Shown piece by piece: positions 18,361-28,052 of a stretch of DNA of 64,000 nt (positions are counted from its first letter, which is position 1; each line of letters begins with the position of its first letter). The stretch is taken from assembly GCA_946187345.1 (NCBI GenBank), contig CAMHQD010000003.1, positions 1-64,000 on the forward strand, given 5' to 3'. Source of the DNA: an uncultured Porphyromonadaceae bacterium. GTDB lineage: Bacteria > Bacteroidota > Bacteroidia > Bacteroidales > Muribaculaceae. The position numbers were made by a program, and so were the translations under genes. The notes under the pieces are model-generated. The model did no database searches. It was not told where the DNA came from and saw nothing but the letters and a program-made list of their open reading frames with translations.

Positions 18361-19588
18361 AGTCTCGCCAGAGGGGCATGCTCATGCAGCGGGGGCCGCC
18401 GCGGCCGCGCGAGAGTTCGCTGCTGGGGATTTCGAGCACGGTAATGCCTTGCTCCCGCAGGATGGCGTTGGTGACGTTGTTGCGCTCATAGACAATCACC
18501 TTGCCCGGGGCTACACAGAGGGTGTTGGAGCCGTCGTTCCACTGCTCGCGCTCGGCCGAGATGCGGTCGCCGCCGCCACATTCAATCAAGGTGACGCTCT
18601 CCACGCCGAGGGCCTCGGCGAGGATGTCGGCGAGAGTCTCACGCTTCCGCGAGATTTTCACGCGGTCGTCGTTCTTGCCCGGGGTGATTTTGAAGACTTC
18701 AAGCGGTCCGAGGATGCCCGGGTGCATGATGAACTTGTCGTGGTCCACCTGGGTGAAAACGGTGTCGAGGTGCATAAACGCACGGCTCTCGGGAATGCGT
18801 ATGGCAAGGATAGTCTCGATGGTGGCATGGCGGTTGGCAAAGATATTTTTTGCCAACCGCTCGATGGCGTCGGGCTCGGTGCGCTGCGAGATGCCCACGG
18901 CCAGAGTGTGCTCATTGAGGTTGAGCACATCGCCGCCCTCGATGTGGAAGGGGCGGGTGCGGTCGTAGTAATGCTCCACCTCCATGAAGTCGGGGTGGTA
19001 GCGGAAGATGTAGTCGGCATAGATTGTCTCGCGGCAGCGCGTGGTGGAGTACATGCGGTTGATGCCCACACCGGTGCCGATACTCTCAAAGGGGTCGCGC
19101 GTGAAGTAGAGGTTAGGCATCGGGTTGACCACGATGCGGCTCTCGCCCTTGACCATATCGGCCAGCGAACTGCGGATGTTGTGATTGCGAAGCGGCAACT
19201 CGTGCAGGGCGATGCCCTCCATGGTCTTGAGCACCAATTCTTTGTTTGACTTGATGTCGCTCAAATAGTCGTAAATTGCCTCGTGATAACGCGTTGCTCT
19301 CACTCCGGCCTCGGCAATGTACTGTCGCAGAAAGCCCTCGCGCACCTGCGGATTGAGGTCGAGCACCTGAGTCATATAGTCCTCCAGATAGACGACCTCC
19401 ACGCCGTTGTCGCGCAGCGTCTGCGAGAAAGCGTCGTGCTCCTCTTGGGCAACCTTGAGATAGGGGATGTCATCAAAAAGGAGTTCTTCCAGCGTGTTGG
19501 GCGTCAAATTGAGCAACTCGCGTCCGGGACGGTGCAGCAGCACCTTCCGTAGCGGTTTTATCTCGCTTGTGACATTTATACCTTTCAT
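18359..19588 (-). CDS. arcA: Arginine deiminase
   Basis: VTSEIKPLRKVLLHRPGRELLNLTP, NLYFTRDPF, FHIEGGDVL, RGRGGPRCMSMPLWRD (catalytic Cys). Confidence 0.97.
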   Translation of the reverse strand: MKGINVTSEIKPLRKVLLHRPGRELLNLTPNTLEELLFDDIPYLKVAQEEHDAFSQTLRDNGVEVVYLEDYMTQVLDLNPQVREGFLRQYIAEAGVRATRYHEAIYDYLSDIKSNKELVLKTMEGIALHELPLRNHNIRSSLADMVKGESRIVVNPMPNLYFTRDPFESIGTGVGINRMYSTTRCRETIYADYIFRYHPDFMEVEHYYDRTRPFHIEGGDVLNLNEHTLAVGISQRTEPDAIERLAKNIFANRHATIETILAIRIPESRAFMHLDTVFTQVDHDKFIMHPGILGPLEVFKITPGKNDDRVKISRKRETLADILAEALGVESVTLIECGGGDRISAEREQWNDGSNTLCVAPGKVIVYERNNVTNAILREQGITVLEIPSSELSRGRGGPRCMSMPLWRD

Positions 19589-19629
19589 GCGGATATATCG
19601 TTTCGTTAAGGTTTATGCATTTCAATGCA

Positions 19630-19637
19630 CAAAATTA
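19630..19637 (-). promoter_or_regulatory. -7 element TAATTTTG (minus strand) upstream of arcA
   Basis: caaaatta on + strand about 40 nt upstream of arcA ATG. Confidence 0.55.
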
Positions 19638-19757
19638 CAATTTTTTGCCGACACAATAGCAATACTTCGGTAAAAATTGTTTCGCGTGAATTGATGTTGT
19701 CATAGACGTGAATTGACGCTAACGAGTGGGGAGGGGAGACACGGTTGGGGGAGGGCA

Positions 19758-20468
19758 TTACTCGTCCTGGCCGGGCAGGGGAGGGGGCAGGACGTCCTGG
19801 TATTTGTCAAGGAACGCTTGGGGCGGGTTGGCGAGGTCTCGCTCATCGGCGCGCGTGACGTAGTAGAGCGCGACGCTGGCGGCGATGCTGCCGGCAACCA
19901 GGGCGAGTTCGCCGCCGTTGAAGTAATGCAGGTTGTTGAACGACAGCAGGGCAACGAGCAACGCCACCTGCAGCAACACCTTGAGCGCTTTCTTGCCCAT
20001 ACTCACCGGCGAGGGCTGCGCCATGCCGATATAGAGGCACATTCCCAACAGGAAGGCGCATAGCGGCATACCATAGACGGCTAACGCGAGGTCGCTGTTT
20101 TGTGGCCAGCCCCAGATGAGGCCCTTGAGGTCGACTGAGTAGGCGCTCGTGTCGATGTCGCCGCCGGTGATGGCTGCCGCGCCGACATCCACTACGGTTT
20201 CGGCGACAGACGCCGACACATCGTTGATGATGGAGTGGTAGAGCGACGGCAGGAAGAAATAGGATATAAAGGCCATCGCAATCAGTAGTCCCAAACCGAT
20301 TTTTGAGTTGCGGTCAGTTGTCTTTTGGTCATACGTGCAGTCGTCAATCGTGTCGCGGAAGGCGAGGCGGAATTGGACGCAGCAATAGGCGACTCCCACG
20401 ATAAAGAGGGTCGTTACCATGGCATAGAATTGCCACTTGGTCAAGCCGGGTAAAGTTGTTTCAAGCAT
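19758..20468 (-). CDS. Hypothetical membrane protein
   Basis: 236 aa with multiple hydrophobic segments; no family recognised. Confidence 0.55.
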   Translation of the reverse strand: MLETTLPGLTKWQFYAMVTTLFIVGVAYCCVQFRLAFRDTIDDCTYDQKTTDRNSKIGLGLLIAMAFISYFFLPSLYHSIINDVSASVAETVVDVGAAAITGGDIDTSAYSVDLKGLIWGWPQNSDLALAVYGMPLCAFLLGMCLYIGMAQPSPVSMGKKALKVLLQVALLVALLSFNNLHYFNGGELALVAGSIAASVALYYVTRADERDLANPPQAFLDKYQDVLPPPLPGQDE

Positions 20469-20469
20469 A

Positions 20470-20560
20470 GTAGATGTTAGATGTTAGATGGCAGCCACGG
20501 GGTGGCTGCAAACGGTCGTTAGTGGGCGTGGCGGTGTCCGCCCACCTTTAACGTTAGATG
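20470..20560. repeat. TAGATG-heptad / CAGCCAC-hairpin element
   Basis: TAGATGT TAGATGT TAGATGG, hairpin GCAGCCAC-GGG-GTGGCTGC, hairpin GTGGGCG...CGCCCAC. Confidence 0.75.
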
Positions 20561-21111
20561 TTGGATGTGGCGAAGTGCCACATGACGATGGCAGCGGTGC
20601 AGGCCACGTTCATGGAGTGCTTGGTGCCGCGCTGCGGCAGTTCGAGGCACGTGTGGGCGGCATCGACTACGGCTTGGCTGACGCCTTTCACCTCATGACC
20701 GAGCACGAGGGCGTAGCGCACGCCGGGCTGCGGCACAAACCGCTCGAGGCTGACGCTGCCGTGCACCTGCTCCACGGCGAGAATGACGTAGCCCTGTTGC
20801 CGCAACGCCTCCACCGCCTCAATCGCGGTGGCGTAGTGGACCCACGCAACCGCCTCTTCGGCACCAAGAGCGGTCTTGTGGATTTCGGGACGCGGCGGCA
20901 CGGGCGTGATGCCACACAGGACAATGCGCTCGATGCCCATCGCGTCGGCCGTGCGGAAAATCGAGCCCACGTTCATCTCGCTGCGCACCTCGTCCAGCAC
21001 GACAGTCACCGGCAGTTTCTCTGCCGCGAGGCTCTGCTCCACGGTGAGCCTGTGGAGTTCCTCCATCGTTTTCTTCTTCATGTCTTTTTTGAAAGGTTGA
21101 CCGTTGACCAA
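20554..21111 (-). CDS. TrmH/SpoU family RNA methyltransferase
   Basis: VVLDEVRSEMNVGSIFRTADAMGIERIVLCGITP, LVLGHEVKGVSQ, MNVACTAAIVMWH. Confidence 0.93.
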   Translation of the reverse strand: MVNGQPFKKDMKKKTMEELHRLTVEQSLAAEKLPVTVVLDEVRSEMNVGSIFRTADAMGIERIVLCGITPVPPRPEIHKTALGAEEAVAWVHYATAIEAVEALRQQGYVILAVEQVHGSVSLERFVPQPGVRYALVLGHEVKGVSQAVVDAAHTCLELPQRGTKHSMNVACTAAIVMWHFATSNI

Positions 21112-21147
21112 AATGTCAACGCACGGTCAATGGTCGATGGTCAACCT
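21094..21147 (-). repeat. GTTGACC/GTGCGTTG-core element, copy B (reverse)
   Basis: Reverse complement GGTTGACCATCGACCATTGACCGTGCGTTGACATTTTGGTCAACGGTCAACC aligns with 40047-40113. Confidence 0.7.
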
Positions 21148-21220
21148 TTATTAGATTGCGGATTTCGCCAATTATCCTGACTTGTGCAAACCCTCCTTTA
21201 GTGGGGGTGGCCCCGGGTCC

Positions 21221-22837
21221 TCAACGCTTGTCAGGATTGGGGGTGATGAAGACGCGGTTCCAGCGCAGGCCGCCGTTGTTGAGAGGTTTGTCTTTGTCAA
21301 AGGAGACGAGCACAACGTTGGGTGTGCCCACGATATGGTCCTCGGGCACGAAGCCCCAGTAGCGCGAGTCGAGCGAGTTGTCGCGGTTGTCGCCCATCAT
21401 CCAATAGTAGTCCATCTTGAAGGTGTAGGACGTGGCCCTCTTGCCGTTGATGAGGATTTGACCGTCGGCACCGCGCTCGAGCGTGTTGCCCTCGTAGGCG
21501 CGGATGCAGCGCTCGTAGAGCGGCAGCGTCTCGGCGTTGAGCGCGATGGTGGCGCCACGCTTGGGAATCCAGATGGGGCCGTAGTCGGTGTGGGTCCAGC
21601 CCATGTTGTAGCCGACGGGGTAGGACAGCAGGGCATCGACCTCGCCGGGCACGCTGCGTGTGATGGTTGTGACCTGCGGCAGAGCCTGCAACTGCTTGAC
21701 CATCTCGCCGGTGAGCGGAATGATGTAGCCGTGGCGGTCGTCGGTGAGATGGCGGTCGTCGACGGCTATGCCCAGGCGCTCAAAGGTGGCGTCGTCGATG
21801 GGCGCGGTGGCCTCGATGTAGTAGAGATACTGCACGGCGGCGGGCAGCGTCTCCGGCACGCCGTTGATAATCACGCGGCCGTCCTTGACGGCGAGCGAGT
21901 CGCCCGGCAGACCCACGCAGCGCTTCACATAGTTGTCGCGGCGGTCGACTGGACGCGTAATCACCTCGCCAAACTGCTGCGGATGGGCGGCGATATACTC
22001 GCGACCGGCCTGCATAATGGCCTCGCGCGGCGCGCCGGCACCAAGACGCTCGGCGCCAACCTCAAAGCACAGGGTGTAGTAGTCCGGATTGGGCATATTC
22101 ACGGCAACGGTGTCGCCACTGGGCACGTTAAAGACGACGATGTCGCCGTGCTCCACCGAGCGCAGGCCTTTCAACCGGTGATATTCAAACTGCGGCCACT
22201 CGATGTAACTCTTGCAGCCGAAGAGCGTGTTCTGGGCCAGCGGGAAGTGGAGCGGCGTTTGCGGCACACGCGGGCCGTACACCATCTTGTTGACCCAAAG
22301 GAAGTCGCCGGTGAGCAAAGTCTTCTCGAGCGACGATGAGGGAATCTGGTAGTTTTGCCCCACAAAGAGGAAGAGGAAATATACCAGCACGAGGGCGTAG
22401 ACGATGGCGTCCACCCAGCCCATGACGGTGCGCAGGGCGGTATTCTTCACGCCTCGCCACCACGTCCAGGGGATAAACTGGGTGAGGTAGATGTCGGCCA
22501 GCAGCGGCCAGGCGAGCAGCACCCAGGGGTTGCCAAGCCACACGACCCACGCCAGGAAGATGGCGCTGACGATGCCGAAGCGCACCCACCGCGTGGCCTT
22601 CACGCGGCCCAGGCGCTCCTTCAGGCCGCCCGTCTGCGGATCATAGGTAGGCTCGGCTTGAGCGCCATCGCCATTGCCGTCCACATCCCAGCCACCGGCC
22701 ACCACCGCCGCAATCACCAGTGGCAGCAGCCATTGCCACGAGAGGCTGTCGGTCTTGATGTCGTTAAAGAGAATGATGGCTATGAGCGCCAGCAGCGCCA
22801 CAACCACGATATATTTCACAACACGTTTTTTGTTCAT
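21221..22837 (-). CDS. lepB: Signal peptidase I (S26), large
   Basis: IPSSSLEKTLLTGDFLWVNKMVYG (catalytic Ser), NYVKRCVGLPGDSL, MMGDNRDNSLDSRYWGFVPEDHIVG. Confidence 0.95.
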   Translation of the reverse strand: MNKKRVVKYIVVVALLALIAIILFNDIKTDSLSWQWLLPLVIAAVVAGGWDVDGNGDGAQAEPTYDPQTGGLKERLGRVKATRWVRFGIVSAIFLAWVVWLGNPWVLLAWPLLADIYLTQFIPWTWWRGVKNTALRTVMGWVDAIVYALVLVYFLFLFVGQNYQIPSSSLEKTLLTGDFLWVNKMVYGPRVPQTPLHFPLAQNTLFGCKSYIEWPQFEYHRLKGLRSVEHGDIVVFNVPSGDTVAVNMPNPDYYTLCFEVGAERLGAGAPREAIMQAGREYIAAHPQQFGEVITRPVDRRDNYVKRCVGLPGDSLAVKDGRVIINGVPETLPAAVQYLYYIEATAPIDDATFERLGIAVDDRHLTDDRHGYIIPLTGEMVKQLQALPQVTTITRSVPGEVDALLSYPVGYNMGWTHTDYGPIWIPKRGATIALNAETLPLYERCIRAYEGNTLERGADGQILINGKRATSYTFKMDYYWMMGDNRDNSLDSRYWGFVPEDHIVGTPNVVLVSFDKDKPLNNGGLRWNRVFITPNPDKR

Positions 22838-22900
22838 AATTATTATAAGGTTTCTTAGGAATTTATCTCACCCTCCTTCAGGAGGGGTGGGGGAGAACAA

Positions 22901-25621
22901 TCACAGATGCTTGCCGGTAACGATGCCCTTGATGCTGTTGAGTTTGTTGAGAGCCTCGATCGGCGTGAGGTTGTTCACGTCGAGGTTGATAATCTCGTCG
23001 CGGATTTGTTCCAGCACAGGGTCGTCGAGTTGGAACAGCGAGAGTTGGTAGCCGCTGCGGTGGGTGGCCACGTCGGCCAGATCTCGCGTGACGGTCACCT
23101 TGCCGCCCTCGCCACGGCTGGCCTGTTGCTCAAGTTGCTTGAGCACCTCGCCGGCGCGCGCCACAATGCTGGGCGGCATACCGGCCAACTTGGCCACGTG
23201 GATACCGAAACTGTGCTCGCTGCCGCCCTTGGCCAGAGTGCGCACAAACACCACCCGTCCGTCAATCTCCTTGACCTGCACGTTGTAGTTGACGATGCGC
23301 TTGAACGACTTCTCCATCTCGTTCAATTCGTGGTAGTGGGTGGCAAAGAGCGTCTTGGGGCGGCAGGGGTGCTCATGGATATACTCCACGATGGCCCACG
23401 CGATGGAGATGCCGTCATAGGTGCTCGTGCCGCGTCCCAATTCGTCGAAGAGCACAAGGCTGCGGTCGCTCAGGTTGTTGAGAATTGAGGCGGCCTCGGT
23501 CATCTCGACCATAAACGTGCTCTCGCCCAATGAGATGTTGTCGCTGGCGCCCACGCGGGTGAAGATTTTGTCGACGATGCCTACTTCGGCCTTTTCGGCC
23601 GGCACAAAGCAGCCAATCTGCGCCATGAGCGTGATTAGCGCCGTTTGGCGCAGCAGAGCCGACTTACCGGCCATATTCGGGCCGGTGATAATCATCACCT
23701 GCTGCCGCTCGCTGTCGAGGCTGATGTCGTTGGGCACATACCGCTCGCCCGGCGGCAACTGGCACTCGATGACGGGGTGGCGGCCGGCGGTGATAACGAG
23801 CCCGGTGCCATCGTTCAGCGTGGGGCGGTTGTAGCGGTTGTCGAGCGACACGCGCGTGAACGATAGCAGGCAGTCGAGTTGCGCCAGCACGTTGCAGTCG
23901 ACCTGAATGGCGGGGATATACTCGGTGGCGGCGGCCACTAATGAGGCAAAGAGTTGACCCTCGATGATGAGGATGCGCTCCTCGGCACCGAGGATTTTCT
24001 CCTCAAGCGATTTGAGTTCGGCGGTGATATACCGCTCGGCGTTGACCAGCGTCTGCTTGCGGGTCCAGTCGGCCGGCACCTTGTCACGGTGGGTGTTGCG
24101 CACCTCGATATAGTAGCCAAACACGTTGTTATAGGCGATTTTGAGGCTGGGAATACCCGTCTGCTCGCTCAAGTCGCGTTGCATCTGCATGAGCACGTCC
24201 TTGCTCGAGAATGCGATGTGCCGCAGTTCGTCGAGCGTCTGGTCCACACCGTCGCGGATCACATTACCGCGGTTCACCATATTCGGCGCGTCGGGGTTGA
24301 CCTCGCGCTCGATGCGGTCGCTGAGCAGGCGGCACTCGTTCAGGCGGTCGCCCATGGCCTGCAGCACGGTGCTCGACGAGTCGTCACACATTGCCTTGAC
24401 GGGCTCCACGGCGCGCAGGGCGGCGCGCAACTGCAGCATCTCGCGCGGCGTGACGCGTGCCGTCGACACGCGCGAGGCCAGTCGCTCCACGTCGCCGATA
24501 ACCTCAAGTTGCTTGACGAGCACGTCGCGGGCGGCATTGTCGCGCATAAACTGCTCCACGACCTCCAGGCGATTGTCGATGGCGTCGCGCTCCTTGAGCG
24601 GGAAGAGCAGCCACCGGTGCATCATGCGGGCTCCCATGGGGGTGAGAGTGCGGTCAAGCACGTCTAAAAGCGACTTGCCGTCGTCGCTCATAGGCTTGAT
24701 TAACTCCAGATTGCGCACGGTGAAGCGGTCCAGACGCACGTAGCGGTCGGCCTCGATGCGCGACAGCGTCGTGATGTGGGCCAACTGGGTGTGCTGCGTG
24801 AGGTCAAGATACTGCATTATCACGCCCGCGGCGACGATGGCCAGGTCCATATCCTCGACTCCGAAGCCTTTGAGCGACTGCGTCTCGAAGTGCCGCAGCA
24901 GCCTCTCTCGCGCCGTTGTCTCGACAAAGGCCCAGTCGTCCAGTTCCTGGGTGAGATATTGGTTGCCGAAGGTCTCGACAAACTGTCGCCGTGTGGAGCG
25001 CTCGATGAGCACCTCCTTGGGCGCGAAGTTCTCTAATAGTTTGCCCACATACTCGCGCGTGCCCTCGGCGGCGAGAAACTCGCCGGTGCTGATGTCCAGC
25101 AGCGACAACCCAACGCGGTTGAGGCCGTTGACGGTTGACGGTTGACCGTTGGCCGTTGGTGAAAAGTTGACCGTTGACGGTTGACGGTTGACCGAAGAGA
25201 GGGAAGAGGGAGTGCTGCGCCTGGCCGGATGGACTGCGGCCAGGAAATTGTTCTCCTTGCGGTCGAGGATCGGGCCGCCCACCACCACGCCGGGGGTGAC
25301 AAGTTCGGTGATGCCTCGCTTGACGAGTTTCTTGGTGAGTTTGGGGTCTTCGAGTTGGTCACAGATGGCCACGCGCTTGCCGGCGCGCACCAGTCGCGGC
25401 AGATATGTGTCGAGGGCGTGATGAGGGAAGCCGGCCATCTCGGTGTTGCCCGAGGCGCCGTTGCTGCGGCGTGTGAGTGTGATGCCGAGTATCTCGGCGG
25501 CGACAACCGCGTCGGCGGCATAGGTCTCATAGAAGTCGCCCACGCGAAAGAGAAGCACCGCGTCGGGGTGCTTCGCCTTTATCTGGTTGAACTGCCGCAT
25601 CATCGGCGTTTCATCGGCCAT
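22901..25621 (-). CDS. mutS: DNA mismatch repair ATPase MutS, with low-complexity insert
   Basis: [65 protein letters not shown]. Confidence 0.98.
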   Translation of the reverse strand: MADETPMMRQFNQIKAKHPDAVLLFRVGDFYETYAADAVVAAEILGITLTRRSNGASGNTEMAGFPHHALDTYLPRLVRAGKRVAICDQLEDPKLTKKLVKRGITELVTPGVVVGGPILDRKENNFLAAVHPARRSTPSSLSSVNRQPSTVNFSPTANGQPSTVNGLNRVGLSLLDISTGEFLAAEGTREYVGKLLENFAPKEVLIERSTRRQFVETFGNQYLTQELDDWAFVETTARERLLRHFETQSLKGFGVEDMDLAIVAAGVIMQYLDLTQHTQLAHITTLSRIEADRYVRLDRFTVRNLELIKPMSDDGKSLLDVLDRTLTPMGARMMHRWLLFPLKERDAIDNRLEVVEQFMRDNAARDVLVKQLEVIGDVERLASRVSTARVTPREMLQLRAALRAVEPVKAMCDDSSSTVLQAMGDRLNECRLLSDRIEREVNPDAPNMVNRGNVIRDGVDQTLDELRHIAFSSKDVLMQMQRDLSEQTGIPSLKIAYNNVFGYYIEVRNTHRDKVPADWTRKQTLVNAERYITAELKSLEEKILGAEERILIIEGQLFASLVAAATEYIPAIQVDCNVLAQLDCLLSFTRVSLDNRYNRPTLNDGTGLVITAGRHPVIECQLPPGERYVPNDISLDSERQQVMIITGPNMAGKSALLRQTALITLMAQIGCFVPAEKAEVGIVDKIFTRVGASDNISLGESTFMVEMTEAASILNNLSDRSLVLFDELGRGTSTYDGISIAWAIVEYIHEHPCRPKTLFATHYHELNEMEKSFKRIVNYNVQVKEIDGRVVFVRTLAKGGSEHSFGIHVAKLAGMPPSIVARAGEVLKQLEQQASRGEGGKVTVTRDLADVATHRSGYQLSLFQLDDPVLEQIRDEIINLDVNNLTPIEALNKLNSIKGIVTGKHL
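25125..25194. repeat. GTTGACN heptad array within mutS
   Basis: GTTGACG GTTGACG GTTGACC GTTGGCC GTTGGTG AAAA GTTGACC GTTGACG GTTGACG GTTGACC; reads [11 protein letters not shown]...GQPSTVNG in MutS. Confidence 0.88.
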
Positions 25622-25669
25622 ATCTCGTTTTTCGTTGTTTTTCTATAGGATTTCTAAGACAATGGTCTG

Positions 25670-27967
25670 TTATCGGATGATGGCGAGTTTGGTGATAGCC
25701 TGCTGCGAACTGCCGCCGTTGTCGCTATATGAGGCGATGATATAGTAGACACCTGTGCTCACGCGGTTGCCGTCCAAGCCGCAGCCGTCCCACGTGGCGG
25801 TGCCGCTGTCGCTCTTGAACTGCTTGATGACCAAGCCGCTGCTATCGGCAATCTTGACGATGCTATTGGCACGCAGACCCTGGATGGTGATCAACCCCAT
25901 GAAGTCGGGCCTAACCGGATTGGGATATACCAGCAGGTTGTCGAGTTCGTGATCGGGTGTGCCGCCACTGTCGCTGATATATTCTGCCAGGCCCTTGTTA
26001 GTCATCACGTACACCGAGTTGTTGCTCGTGTTGCAGGCCACGCTATAGATTATGTTGCCGGGCAGATAACTGTTGGAGGTGTTGAACTCCTTGAGAATTT
26101 GGGTGCCGTCCTCGCTGACAAGATATAATCCGTTGCCGTTGGTGCCCAACCACTTGCGGTTGGAGGCATCGACAGCGATGCAGGTCACGGTTGCACCGTC
26201 AAGCAGATAGTCGGCCGTGCCGGTGTTGTCGTTGCGCGGCACCTTGATGTGGTTGATGCGGAAGTCACTGGCGTAGGCCTGCGAGGGGTTGAAACTCACC
26301 ACGCCGGCCGAGGTGCCCATCCACACGATGCCATTGCGGTCGGCAGTGAGGCAGTAGACATACTCCCACTTCACTGTTTGGCCGTCCTGGTCGGTAAAAC
26401 TCGTGTAGGTGGCATGGTTGCGAGCGGCCATTGTGGAAGCGTCGGGCTGCCAGAATGTGACCTGCTCCAGGTATCCGCCCGGCGAGAAGACCATGTTGCC
26501 GCCTTGTCCCACAACGATGGCTCCTCGCTTGATTGAGGCGCCCTCGACGCGGGCGATGGTGGGTGTGACCCAATCGCTGAGTTTGACATCGTTGGCCAGC
26601 ACCTTGGCGCGCGGCAGCACGATAACGTTGGGTGCGCCGGTTGAACCGGGATTGGGATCCACGGCCCAGAGGTTGCCTTGAGCGTCAAATGCCAACTCGC
26701 GCGTGCGGCCCATCGGACTGTTGTCGGCATTGAACCACGCCGTGAGTTCGCCGCCACGTGCGCGACAGATGCCCCGGTGGCGTGTGGTGAAGAAATAGGT
26801 TGACGGGTCGGCGGGGCAGAACACAAGCGCGTGGTTTCCCATACCGTCCTCGGGCACTCCCGGCGGCGTGACGTCGCTCCACCGGCCGTTGCCATCGAGG
26901 GTGTACACCTCGGTTTGGGCGCCAACTTCGGCTTTGGGCAGCACGGCATTGTCGGTGGTTGAGGCGAGATAGAGTTTCTGCTCCGCTTCGTTGTAGTTGA
27001 GGTAGAACGGTGTGGTGGCGATGCCGTAAGACGTGGGGATGAACGGCTCGGCGTCACCGGCGCGCAGGCCATCGGCATTCAGAGACCAGATGGTACCGTC
27101 GCCTTGTGGCGACTGGCTATAGAGCGTACCCTCGGTGGCTTCCACACGAGTGGTGGCGTAGGTCGTCTTATCAATGGTGTAATAGTATGCCTTGCCCGAA
27201 AAATTGGCCAAATATCCGTCGGGAGTAGGCTGCAAATCTATAGGCGTACGGTCTAGCACCGTTGAAAACGTGACGTTGTCATCGCTGATTGTCGCCTTAT
27301 AGACATACCCCTCGTTAATGAAGAACGTGGTGTTGTCGATGGGCATTATCACACCATTGTTACGCTCCACACTCCGCATCTCGGTCAGCGTCTCATAGTG
27401 AGTTGCCGCTGAGCCGAAGTAGATGTGGTTGTTAGCGCTGAACACGATGTACTCGCCCACGATTGCCGCACAGCGCACGTTTGTGCCGAAATTGCGGCTG
27501 CGCCTGACAGTCCAATTCTCGTCGTCAAAGTCGATAAAGCCAAAGGCAGTGGCGACAATCATGTGGCCCGGAGCAAAGGTGATGTCGTTGATAGTCTTGT
27601 CGGCTGTCATCGAGGCGTTTTTGAGTTCGGGCACATTCACCACGGCACCATCGTTGAGCAGGATGTCGATGTTGCTGTTGTCGTAGGCGATGGCGAGCAA
27701 CTCCCGGTCATAGTTGTAGTAGATGCCGGTGATGGTGACATCCGACAACTTGTTGCGGTGGTTGATGGCCTCGTTCTCCAGAGTTTCCTTGTCGTAGCGG
27801 AACAGGCTGTTGAACACCAGATAATAGGTGCAGTCGCGCGTGTCTATCAGGCGTTGGATGCCCGTGCCGGCAAACCGCGAGTGGTAAATCCAGTCGCCGG
27901 TGGTCTGGGCCGCGGTGGCCATCGCGAGCGCCGCTGCCACGAGTGCTATCGCCAATCGATGTCTCAT
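25670..27967 (-). CDS. PorZ-like beta-propeller protein with T9SS-type C-terminal domain
   Basis: Signal peptide, propeller repeats (KWLGTNGNGLYLVSEDG), CTD LLVYPNPVRPDFMGLITIQGL...GVYYIIASY. Confidence 0.75.
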   Translation of the reverse strand: MRHRLAIALVAAALAMATAAQTTGDWIYHSRFAGTGIQRLIDTRDCTYYLVFNSLFRYDKETLENEAINHRNKLSDVTITGIYYNYDRELLAIAYDNSNIDILLNDGAVVNVPELKNASMTADKTINDITFAPGHMIVATAFGFIDFDDENWTVRRSRNFGTNVRCAAIVGEYIVFSANNHIYFGSAATHYETLTEMRSVERNNGVIMPIDNTTFFINEGYVYKATISDDNVTFSTVLDRTPIDLQPTPDGYLANFSGKAYYYTIDKTTYATTRVEATEGTLYSQSPQGDGTIWSLNADGLRAGDAEPFIPTSYGIATTPFYLNYNEAEQKLYLASTTDNAVLPKAEVGAQTEVYTLDGNGRWSDVTPPGVPEDGMGNHALVFCPADPSTYFFTTRHRGICRARGGELTAWFNADNSPMGRTRELAFDAQGNLWAVDPNPGSTGAPNVIVLPRAKVLANDVKLSDWVTPTIARVEGASIKRGAIVVGQGGNMVFSPGGYLEQVTFWQPDASTMAARNHATYTSFTDQDGQTVKWEYVYCLTADRNGIVWMGTSAGVVSFNPSQAYASDFRINHIKVPRNDNTGTADYLLDGATVTCIAVDASNRKWLGTNGNGLYLVSEDGTQILKEFNTSNSYLPGNIIYSVACNTSNNSVYVMTNKGLAEYISDSGGTPDHELDNLLVYPNPVRPDFMGLITIQGLRANSIVKIADSSGLVIKQFKSDSGTATWDGCGLDGNRVSTGVYYIIASYSDNGGSSQQAITKLAIIR

Positions 27968-28052
27968 TTTTCGTTGTTTCGTTAGTTCCTTATGTCTTGA
28001 CAAAACGGCGAGGCCGTTTCGCACTGCACTCCATTAATACTACAAGCCAAAC

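Noticed and set aside
18326-19249. Long plus-strand ORF opposite arcA (also 17325-18245, 21182-22339, 31472-32371, 37485-38873, 38941-40008)
   Set aside because: Mirror ORFs in GC-rich coding DNA; translations are low-complexity His/Val/Gly/Arg-rich with no family signature, while the opposite strand encodes clear conserved enzymes.
25125-25194. Insertion as evidence that mutS is a pseudogene
   Set aside because: The reading frame is intact through all MutS motifs, so it is treated as an in-frame insert.
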